Notes under the pieces: generated by a model
What the model was told of the DNA's origin: nothing
Databases searched by the model: none
The model's input: only the letters and a program-made list of their open reading frames with translations
DNA from: Lachnospiraceae bacterium
Lineage (GTDB): Bacteria > Bacillota > Clostridia > Lachnospirales > Lachnospiraceae
Direction: 5' to 3'
NCBI GenBank assembly: GCA_014804795.1
Contig: JAAUZC010000048.1
Location: 23,846 to 87,845 of the forward strand
DNA length: 64,000 nucleotides
Part shown: positions 1 to 6,753 of the stretch, piece by piece
Layout of the letters: every line of letters starts with the position of its first letter
How positions within the stretch are numbered: the stretch's first letter is position 1
Translations under genes and position numbers: made by a program

Positions 1-898
1 CCTGCGCTGTCTGATAACGCATGGACGGCTCCGGCTCCATCGCCTTCTGTATGATCTTCGCCACCGCCGGGCTGCACACTTCCTGGCCTAATGGTACGAC
101 TTCCCGTGCATCCTGCGCCGGTCTACTGCCGGAAAGCAGGTGATAAAGTGTTGCGCCGAGGCTGTAAATATCCGAGCGCACATCCAGCAAAAGTCCCCTG
201 CCGCTGCCGGAGGTTTTGCCGGAATAAAGATTTCTGCTTATTTTTTCGTCATCTGTTTCCGTTTTTTCCGGATCATCCACCTCGGTGGTTTCTCCGCTTT
301 CCGCTTTACCTGTGGTCAAAATCTGTTCGACTGCGGCGGCCTTCCCTTCTTTTAAGTATTCCGCGCCATAATGCTCCGGTGAGGCATAGCCGCGGCTGAA
401 GCCCACTTTTACTGCGCCGTCCTCCCCCAACGCAAGAGCGATATTATAATCGATCAGGCATATATCTCCACCGGGACGCAGCATAATATTAGCCGGTTTG
501 ATATCTCCATGCAAAATTCCGTGAGGCGGTCTGCTATGCAGATATACAAGCGCTCTGAGCAGCTGACATGCCCATTTAACAATCTCAGCCTGTGATATTT
601 TTTGTCCTCTTGCCAACAGCTTGTCCAGACTTTCCCCGTCTATATAATCCATAACGGTATATACAATACCGTCTTCCTGCACAAAGTCATAAACCTGCGG
701 GATATAAGTGTGGGATAAATCTTTCAGCATATCCACTTCCCTGCGCAGCATCTCAGGTTTTGTGCTCAATCTGCGTTTATCCGCTTTCAGCACGATCTGC
801 TTTTCCAGACGCTGATGTTTGCCTAAATAGACTGTTCCGCCGCCGCCCGCTCCAATTTTGTGATCTATTTCATAAATGCCTGCAATGACCTTGGACAT
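1..898 (-). CDS. Ser/Thr protein kinase, Hanks type (C-terminus outside window)
   Basis: Partial gene; the first 299 residues are visible. The ATG at 898 follows AGGAG. Seen: glycine-rich loop GAGGGGTVYLG (about 16-26), ATP-binding lysine in VLK (about 38), catalytic loop HGDIKPANIM (about 130-139, with HGD for HRD), LIDYN in place of DFG (about 148-152), SPEHYG (about 173-178) and DVRSDIYSLG (about 239-248). Between the last two lies an acidic, Thr/Glu-rich insert of about 55 residues that bacterial kinases of this family usually lack. It is the last visible gene of the Tad/phosphosignalling cluster, 28 bp after a small membrane protein gene. With the FHA and PP2C genes upstream it forms a kinase-reader-phosphatase set. 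Substrate unknown; a membrane anchor or sensor domain may lie beyond the window. Confidence 0.93.
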   Translation of the reverse strand, partial: MSKVIAGIYEIDHKIGAGGGGTVYLGKHQRLEKQIVLKADKRRLSTKPEMLRREVDMLKDLSHTYIPQVYDFVQEDGIVYTVMDYIDGESLDKLLARGQKISQAEIVKWACQLLRALVYLHSRPPHGILHGDIKPANIMLRPGGDICLIDYNIALALGEDGAVKVGFSRGYASPEHYGAEYLKEGKAAAVEQILTTGKAESGETTEVDDPEKTETDDEKISRNLYSGKTSGSGRGLLLDVRSDIYSLGATLYHLLSGSRPAQDAREVVPLGQEVCSPAVAKIIQKAMEPEPSMRYQTAQ

Positions 899-926
899 CT
901 TGATTCTCCTGTAGCCTTTCTAAAAT

Positions 927-1085
927 TTACAACTCCTGTTTTCCGTATTCCTTTTCCAACTGTTCCTTTAGTTTCCGCCCGGTTATGGAAAACACTGTTA
1001 TACACAATAGTGCCAATATTCCGGACAAAACCATTGCCGATATTCCTCCATATAAAATCAATTCACTGACTGACAGACCGCCCAT
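927..1085 (-). CDS. Small single-pass membrane protein
   Basis: A 52-residue protein starting at the ATG at 1085 (N-terminus MGGLSVSELILYGG), preceded by GAGGAAA. One hydrophobic helix spans about residues 8-32, followed by a basic/acidic tail ending KEYGKQEL. A longer frame from 1184 exists, but it would run through the divergent promoter at 1111-1139 and has no good ribosome binding site. It sits between the phosphatase and the kinase genes and is probably co-expressed with them. No family recognised. Similar short one-helix proteins occur in Tad clusters, so a role in pilus assembly or kinase anchoring is possible but only inferred. Confidence 0.65.
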   Translation of the reverse strand: MGGLSVSELILYGGISAMVLSGILALLCITVFSITGRKLKEQLEKEYGKQEL

Positions 1086-1110
1086 CTTGTTTCCTCTCGC
1101 TCTCTTTATT

Positions 1111-1139
1111 TTTACAATCCTGTTTCTCTGTGTTATAAT
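1111..1139 (+). promoter_or_regulatory. Sigma-A promoter for the split prepilin-peptidase domain gene
   Basis: TTTACA (1111-1116), 17-bp spacer, TATAAT (1134-1139). Transcription would start near 1147, 24 bp before the ATG at 1171 and after AAAGGAG. This rules out the longer reading frame that begins at 985. Confidence 0.8.
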
Positions 1140-1170
1140 GAAATCACTTTTACAAAAGGAGTATTTTTCT

Positions 1171-1647
1171 ATGTCTGGACACATTATTCATGCCGCAATT
1201 TTCTTGGCCTTTTATATCATCGGCGCATTTTCCACCACCGATATTTTGAGACTGTTAAAAGGAACCACTGTTTCTGTTTCCTGTCCGGATTGTTTCTGCC
1301 CTGTCTGCAAAAACAGACTTCCCCTGCATGACCAGATTCCTGTTTTTTCCTATTTTATCAACCGCGGGGCATGCCGTTTCTGCGGTTCAAAAATTCCGAT
1401 TTCCGAATTGTTTTCAGAACTTTTTGTATTTTTTGCCCTCTCCGTCATCTCTGTTCTTTCCAGATTCTCCTACGCCGGATTTTTTGCCTGTTTCCTCTTC
1501 TATCAGTTGATAAAATTTATATATCTTATAAGAACAGGCCCCAGAAAAGACCATTTTGGCAAAAATCTGCTGTCTTCTCTGCTTCACAATATCATGCTGT
1601 TTGGATTACTTTTTTTCCTGTTTTTTCTGGAACATCTCATTTCCTGA
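1171..1647 (+). CDS. Stand-alone prepilin peptidase N-terminal (zinc/methyltransferase-type) domain protein
   Basis: A 158-residue membrane protein. The central CPVCKNRL ... CRFCGSKIP pair of CxxC motifs with DQIPVFSYF between them is the hallmark of the N-terminal cytoplasmic domain of PilD/GspO-type prepilin peptidases (the DiS_P_DiS domain). Hydrophobic segments flank it (about 2-20, 80-105, 135-158). The peptidase aspartates (D...GxGD) are absent here but are present in the separate minus-strand gene at 5220-5873. Start chosen from its own promoter and AAAGGAG before 1171. It is the only plus-strand gene in the Tad cluster, and its last 11 bases overlap the phosphatase gene tail to tail. 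Probably supplies in trans what two-domain PilD enzymes carry in one chain; methylation activity is not shown. Confidence 0.85.
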   Translation: MSGHIIHAAIFLAFYIIGAFSTTDILRLLKGTTVSVSCPDCFCPVCKNRLPLHDQIPVFSYFINRGACRFCGSKIPISELFSELFVFFALSVISVLSRFSYAGFFACFLFYQLIKFIYLIRTGPRKDHFGKNLLSSLLHNIMLFGLLFFLFFLEHLIS

Positions 1648-2401
1648 TATGGTTTCTCCATCCGCCTATTTTTTTCTTTTCTGTCATAATGATACCCATG
1701 GAAATGTTGTCACTCTCTCCTCTGGAGATCATCATTTTCAACAGCTTTTCCAGCTCAATTTTCAAATCGGTCTTTCTCCCATAATTTGTGTATACTTCTC
1801 CGACATCTTTTTCCGTCAAAAAATGATACCCTCCATCCGAACAGAAAAAAAACATATCCCCTTCCCGAAAAGTCCCCTGTGCTGTGGAAAACCACAGTTT
1901 TTCATCTTTTCCCATGTAATTTGCAAGATAATTTTTCATCTTCCCGTTTTTCAGACGTGCCACTGTGGCATCTGTTGTAAGCTGTTCCAGACACCCACGA
2001 TACCGGTATATTCTGCTGTCTCCAACCTGAACAATGTAATAGTACTCTCTGATCAGCAAAAGCAACGACAAGGTGGTTCCCGTACGAATCCTTTCGGCCG
2101 CTGAAAGATTCCGTACTTTCGCATTCCATTCTTCCACTCCGTCCAACAGGTGTGCACAGAGAATTTCCGGTTTAATCTCCTCAATATTGATCCAAGAGGC
2201 AATTGCACCGAACCATTTTCTTATTTCCTGTATCACTAATCCGGAAGCTCTTTCACCATATTCCAATCCGCCAATTCCGTCACAGACTGCACCTACCGCA
2301 AAATACTGCCCGTTTTTTTCCATGTATCGTAAAAAAATGGCATCCTGATTTACTTTTCTGGATATTCCGATATCCGTGATACATCCGCCGTTTAATCTCA
2401 T
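1637..2401 (-). CDS. PP2C-family Ser/Thr protein phosphatase
   Basis: A 254-residue cytosolic phosphatase with the standard PPM/PP2C metal-binding motifs: KVNQDA (about 16-21), CDGIGG (about 40-45), GDSRIYR (about 126-132), SDGG (about 188-191) and SDNIS (about 231-235). Expected to hydrolyse phospho-Thr/Ser on proteins phosphorylated by the neighbouring kinase, including perhaps the FHA partner. It lacks the C-terminal membrane or sensory modules found in some PP2C proteins. It follows the FHA gene by 15 bp on the same strand. Its 3' end overlaps the convergent prepilin-peptidase domain gene. Confidence 0.93.
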   Translation of the reverse strand: MRLNGGCITDIGISRKVNQDAIFLRYMEKNGQYFAVGAVCDGIGGLEYGERASGLVIQEIRKWFGAIASWINIEEIKPEILCAHLLDGVEEWNAKVRNLSAAERIRTGTTLSLLLLIREYYYIVQVGDSRIYRYRGCLEQLTTDATVARLKNGKMKNYLANYMGKDEKLWFSTAQGTFREGDMFFFCSDGGYHFLTEKDVGEVYTNYGRKTDLKIELEKLLKMMISRGESDNISMGIIMTEKKKIGGWRNHIRK

Positions 2402-2416
2402 ACATCGCTCCCATAC

Positions 2417-3865
2417 CTATAAATTCACCCTGTAACGGATCGGAGTGCCGGGGGCAAATGTCAATTCATCTCCGTTTTTCAATGGATAAGGACAATTCGG
2501 TATCAATACCTGTCCGTTTAATGAAGTATGATTTGCCGAACCGAGATCAATAATATAAGGTGCATCTTCTCTTTTCTCTATTCTTGCGTGCATCCTTCCG
2601 ATTCTTTTGAGTTCACTGTCGAACAAGACGTCCGGTTTTACAGAATTCGAGGAATTTCTCCCCAAAGTAATGTACGGCTTATCAAAACTCAGCTCGATTC
2701 TTACGGGTGCCCCCTGGATCGAACCATCCATCAGTTCCAGATAACCGCCAACCTGCTCCATGCCATCTTCACAAATCTCTGTTGTATCGTCTTCCCCCGA
2801 CATAAGTGGTTCCGGAATACTGTTCTGTATATAATCCTGCTGCATATACCCGGACTGCGAATTCACTGCATCCTGCTTTTCCGATACTGCCGATTCATGA
2901 TCCGCTTCCGGTACTACTGTGCTTTTTTTCCTGCCGCCGAACAGGCCTTTTCCCTTTTCCTCAGAGAACACTTTTTCCTTCTTCTGTTTTAACGGCTTTT
3001 CTTTCTTCTTTTTCTTCTCCTCGCCGAACAGCGCCTTCATTACTTCATCATCGCTGCCAAACCCATCTGCCCCAAAAGAAACTTCCGGAGATACGGCACT
3101 GCTTTCTGCTTTCTTTCCTTTCTTCTTTCCTCCGCCGAACAAACCTGTTTTCTTTTCTTTTTCCACTGAAACAGGAGCAGGTATCTCCTGCCTTTGAACG
3201 GGTGCCTCAACCGGCTGCACCCTTTCTCTCTCTGCAGCATTTATTTCAGGCACTGTCTGAGGTGCCGTATATGTCTGGGATTTTACTTCCCCTGCCGACA
3301 CAACACTTTTAATTTTTTTATTTTCGTCTTCCACTATCAGATACAGATCGGACAGCGTGGTGTCTCCTCTGCTGAAATACTGATACAAACGCACCATAAA
3401 ACTGCTGTCATCTGTAATTGTCACATTGTTCAGTACTGCCTGAAAAAAATGAAGTATTTCCTCATCTGAATTACAGCAGGACTCTTCCGGTATATAAATA
3501 TAAAATGCCTGTGTTAATTCTTTATTCAAATACACATACTTTTTATCAATACATATATTGTGATAATTTAAGAACCAGTCCTTTCCTTTTAAGAAAGGCT
3601 TTAAAAGACTTAAATACATTTCAGCAAAAGCGGCTCCCGGCAGCGTCAGATTACTGTATTCCAATGCGATCGCATTGATCAGTTTATACCGCAGAAGATT
3701 GTTGTCATTGCGGCTCATCAGCCTGAACGGAATTAAAAAATCCGGGCAATCCTCCTGCAGCACATTCACTGCTATCTCATCCAGTTTGGCCGCATGATAA
3801 AGCGGCACATTCAAATAATTTCCTTCCAAAGAACTTTGTAAACTGAAAACACTACTGTCTATCAT
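2417..3865 (-). CDS. FHA-domain protein with N-terminal DUF6382-like region
   Basis: A 482-residue protein starting at the ATG at 3865 behind AAAGGAGG; an upstream in-frame ATG at 3904 overlaps the preceding gene and has no such site. Residues about 1-180 resemble the N-terminal domain often found before FHA domains in Firmicutes (DUF6382). A long charged linker (about 200-370) carries repeated GLFGG/KKKKGKK-like basic blocks and acidic stretches. The C-terminal FHA domain (about 395-480) shows ITLGRNSSNSV, RIGRMHARI and SANHTSLNG, which bind phospho-threonine. It is the likely reader of the adjacent kinase, in line with FHA-kinase-PP2C sets that control secretion machines. Here the target is presumably the Tad pilus, an inference from context. 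Confidence 0.85.
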   Translation of the reverse strand: MIDSSVFSLQSSLEGNYLNVPLYHAAKLDEIAVNVLQEDCPDFLIPFRLMSRNDNNLLRYKLINAIALEYSNLTLPGAAFAEMYLSLLKPFLKGKDWFLNYHNICIDKKYVYLNKELTQAFYIYIPEESCCNSDEEILHFFQAVLNNVTITDDSSFMVRLYQYFSRGDTTLSDLYLIVEDENKKIKSVVSAGEVKSQTYTAPQTVPEINAAERERVQPVEAPVQRQEIPAPVSVEKEKKTGLFGGGKKKGKKAESSAVSPEVSFGADGFGSDDEVMKALFGEEKKKKKEKPLKQKKEKVFSEEKGKGLFGGRKKSTVVPEADHESAVSEKQDAVNSQSGYMQQDYIQNSIPEPLMSGEDDTTEICEDGMEQVGGYLELMDGSIQGAPVRIELSFDKPYITLGRNSSNSVKPDVLFDSELKRIGRMHARIEKREDAPYIIDLGSANHTSLNGQVLIPNCPYPLKNGDELTFAPGTPIRYRVNL

Positions 3866-3893
3866 TTCTGTCCTCCTTTTACTGTTGCAACAC

Positions 3894-5207
3894 TCACTTT
3901 TCAATATATTCCAATTCGATCAATGCTTCCTTACCGGTTATCTCGCCCTGCGCTATTTTATTATGAAAAGGCTGCGCATCCGCAAATTCCTGATCGATCA
4001 CCCGTTGATTTCTTTCGCTGATATAGTTCCACTTATTTCCAATCTTCACTGCTCCCAGCCCCTCCGAAAAGGACAGGGCATCTTCATATTGATACGCTAT
4101 GACCAGATTCCCGGTATCATCCATAAATCCCCATTTTTCTCCGTTCCCCACTGCAATATAACCGGAAGATTCCGGAGCCTTTGCAGCCATAAATCCGGTC
4201 TCGCAGATTTTTTCACCTTTCGTATTGATCAAATACCAGGTTTCATCCATTTTTACCATGGCTCTGTTTTCCGCAAATACTTCTCCGAGAGAATTTACAG
4301 CAACATCCTGTAAAGTAAAATCCACAATCGTCTCTCCGCTGTCCGTAATGATTCCCCACATGCCGCCCTTTTTTACAGCAGCCACACCGCAGGCATTTGC
4401 TGTAATCTCTTCATACTGATGTCCCGATGCGATGCACTCGAAATCATAATTGTAATAACTGTATTTTTCATCATTCTTAGCCAGAATATGATTTCCGCTC
4501 ATCTCATAAACATCCGCGACCCCTATCTCGTCTACGCCATATTTATCCCCGTTTTGAAGTATTGTATAGTATTTTCCTCCCTTTTTTACCACCGCAAATC
4601 CATCCCCATTAAAACGGGATGCCGCCTCAAAAGGTCCCTCCAACTGTGCCCTTCCGTTCTCATCCACATAACACCAGCCATTTTCTCCGTAAGCAGGCAT
4701 AAAAGTATTTTCTCTGGTCGGCAGGATATCCTCATACTCTGTCACATTGACAGAATAGGCATACCGGTTTTCTTCATAATACTCCACAAGTTTCTCTGAT
4801 CCGGTCTGCTCTATCCCTTTTTTAATCAGTTCCATTCCCTGTTCCAGCTTTAATCCCGCAATATAAGAATCTGCCGTATTGATATATTCCTGTTCTGCCG
4901 CCGTATTTTCAGCAGCCCTCTTCTCCACCAGTTTATTGTAAGCGTCCATATTGCCATAAGCGGCATAAGCTGTTAACAGTCTGCTCTCTATCTGGATATT
5001 ATTCTTTGTTTTATATCTAAGCGCTTCCTCATAAAGAGGTATGGCTCTTACCCATAACTCTTTTTGGACATATTCATCTGCTTCTTCTGCCAATGCCTGT
5101 TGCTTTTCAAGACTCTCTGCGCCTGTGGCGCTCCTCAGAGAAAAAAGCCATCCCGCCGCAAGAAAACCGATCAATATGAGCACCAATAATATTTTTTTAC
5201 CCTTCAT
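3894..5207 (-). CDS. WG-repeat protein with N-terminal membrane anchor and TPR-like helices
   Basis: A 437-residue protein. An N-terminal hydrophobic helix (about 5-24) likely anchors it outside the cell. Helical, TPR-like sequence follows (about 35-165; KELWVRAIPLYEEALRY). Several WG-type beta repeats then run from about 180 to 430, seen as GWCYVDENG, GGKYYTI, GGMWGIITDSG, GEKWGFMDDTGNL and GNKWNYI. WG repeats are thought to be surface or binding modules without enzymatic activity. It lies between the leader peptidase (12 bp upstream) and the FHA gene (28 bp downstream), all on the same strand. It could sense or bind an extracellular ligand for the kinase system or support pilus assembly; neither is demonstrated. 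Confidence 0.82.
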   Translation of the reverse strand: MKGKKILLVLILIGFLAAGWLFSLRSATGAESLEKQQALAEEADEYVQKELWVRAIPLYEEALRYKTKNNIQIESRLLTAYAAYGNMDAYNKLVEKRAAENTAAEQEYINTADSYIAGLKLEQGMELIKKGIEQTGSEKLVEYYEENRYAYSVNVTEYEDILPTRENTFMPAYGENGWCYVDENGRAQLEGPFEAASRFNGDGFAVVKKGGKYYTILQNGDKYGVDEIGVADVYEMSGNHILAKNDEKYSYYNYDFECIASGHQYEEITANACGVAAVKKGGMWGIITDSGETIVDFTLQDVAVNSLGEVFAENRAMVKMDETWYLINTKGEKICETGFMAAKAPESSGYIAVGNGEKWGFMDDTGNLVIAYQYEDALSFSEGLGAVKIGNKWNYISERNQRVIDQEFADAQPFHNKIAQGEITGKEALIELEYIEK

Positions 5208-5219
5208 TTTCCTGTTCCC

Positions 5220-5873
5220 CTATAAAATAGACAAAGTGATCAATACTCCCAAGTATAAAAAAGGTACTAATGCCACGCCGTCTTTTAATCCTATTCTTTT
5301 GCGTATCAACTGCACAACAGAATAGAGGCAGCATAAAACAATGCCGTAAAATATCGCTCCTATAATTCTCTGGCCGGTCAGATACAGTCCCATAACAAAG
5401 ACCAGTTTTACATCCCCTGCCCCAAGCTGTTTCCGTGACAGAATATAACAGAGCAGAAATATAAGACCGCCTGCAATGGCGCCTGACAGAGACCGAAACA
5501 ACAACCCTATTCCACTCTCTGTCTGCAGAATAATGTAAATTCCTGTGACAAAAGCCCATATCATCAGCATGATCGTCAAAAAGCGATTGGGAATCCGGTG
5601 TTGCCTGTAGTCAATCACGGCCAATACTGTCATCCCCCAGATCAATATATAATGAAGAAGCATTTCTGGCAGATTCCATTCAGAAAACCTGACCAAGCCA
5701 AGCACAAATGCTGTAATAAACGTCAAGCCCATTACACCGATAATAAATGCCGAATAGATGAGATTTCCCTTTTTCTTTACTTCCAGAGAATTTTTCCTAT
5801 CATAAAAGCATAATGTTATGTAACTGCAGACTGTTACCAGAACGGCACCCAATATCGCACTTATGATTTCCAT
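5220..5873 (-). CDS. tadV: A24 family prepilin peptidase (TadV/CpaA type)
   Basis: A 217-residue integral membrane aspartic protease that cleaves the class III leader of Flp pilin and TadE/F pseudopilins. The two catalytic aspartates are visible: D88 in AVIDYRQHRIPN and D154 in LGAGDVKL (GxGD motif). About seven hydrophobic segments are present. Like other TadV enzymes it lacks the N-terminal CxxC/CxxC domain of PilD, but a protein made only of that domain is encoded nearby on the other strand (1171-1647). AGGGG precedes the ATG. It lies 9 bp after a pseudopilin gene in the pilus operon. Confidence 0.92.
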   Translation of the reverse strand: MEIISAILGAVLVTVCSYITLCFYDRKNSLEVKKKGNLIYSAFIIGVMGLTFITAFVLGLVRFSEWNLPEMLLHYILIWGMTVLAVIDYRQHRIPNRFLTIMLMIWAFVTGIYIILQTESGIGLLFRSLSGAIAGGLIFLLCYILSRKQLGAGDVKLVFVMGLYLTGQRIIGAIFYGIVLCCLYSVVQLIRKRIGLKDGVALVPFLYLGVLITLSIL

Positions 5874-5882
5874 AGCATCCCC

Positions 5883-6749
5883 TTATTTTTTTGTGATATC
5901 ATAATCCTTCAGCTTTTCACCGTCTCCATCTACCCAGCCTGCGACAGAAACACGCTGCACAACATGTATTTGGGGATCCGGTATAATAAACGACAGAAAA
6001 CTCATATCAATATCATAACTGACGACAATATCTATCATCCTTCCGGCTCCGTCTTTATTTTCACAGAATATGGTCGTTCCGGAAAAGTCAAGCCCGGCAT
6101 ATCCGTCTTTCACACCATAGGAACGAAGATATTCATCCGCTGGCAAATTGCCCTGTTCCAGATATTTTTTCGTAAGCCCTTTCGCCGCGGCCGTCCCGAT
6201 CATACTTTTTGCTTCATATCCTATTTCATATGCTCCGATGTAGATCATACCGACTAACAATGATTTCGGATGACTGAACAGATCCTCTAAACCTGCTACC
6301 GATTTTTCACCGGAATCGACCGCCGCATCAGCATCTGCTTTCAGTTTGTCAAACTGAGTTTGCACTTCCCGAAAAGATTCTTCACTCAATTCCAGATTTT
6401 CTACGCTTTGCACCGTACCGCTGATACTTTCTGACAGTGTTTCTATCTTATTTAGCGTATCCACCACCTGATTAGCCGTATCATTTATCGGTGTTGTGTG
6501 AGGCCTTCCATCTTCTTCCACTGCATTTTCCGCATTGTTTATCCCCAATGCCGCGTAGAGGTAAGAGTAACTGGCCATCTCATGCGCTGCGGAATTAATT
6601 GCAAACTGAATTTTATTGTGCAGTATAAAGATATTGGTCAAATAGATAACAGCAAGAACCACCATGATAAATACAGTAAAAGACAGTACCGCTTCTACCA
6701 CCATCATACCGCTTTCTGCATTCTCCTTTTTTACAGTCACTTTTCCCAT
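5883..6749 (-). CDS. TadE-like pseudopilin / pilus assembly protein
   Basis: A 288-residue protein with a short charged N-terminus, then ESGMMVVEAVLSFTVFIMV, a hydrophobic alpha1-N helix (about 18-45) preceded by a Glu/Gly-rich segment typical of TadE/TadF-like pseudopilins cut by TadV. The rest is soluble, with a helical stretch (about 85-150) and a beta-rich C-terminus. It likely forms a minor pilin or a scaffold at the outer membrane face. The start codon is 4 bp after the stop of the 824-residue gene, so translation is probably coupled. The exact cleavage site cannot be fixed by eye. Confidence 0.72.
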   Translation of the reverse strand: MGKVTVKKENAESGMMVVEAVLSFTVFIMVVLAVIYLTNIFILHNKIQFAINSAAHEMASYSYLYAALGINNAENAVEEDGRPHTTPINDTANQVVDTLNKIETLSESISGTVQSVENLELSEESFREVQTQFDKLKADADAAVDSGEKSVAGLEDLFSHPKSLLVGMIYIGAYEIGYEAKSMIGTAAAKGLTKKYLEQGNLPADEYLRSYGVKDGYAGLDFSGTTIFCENKDGAGRMIDIVVSYDIDMSFLSFIIPDPQIHVVQRVSVAGWVDGDGEKLKDYDITKK

Positions 6750-6753
6750 TTCC

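Noticed and set aside
985..1170. Upstream extension of the prepilin-peptidase domain gene
   Set aside because: The promoter at 1111-1139 and AAAGGAG before 1171 place the start later; the extension also runs antisense to the small membrane gene.
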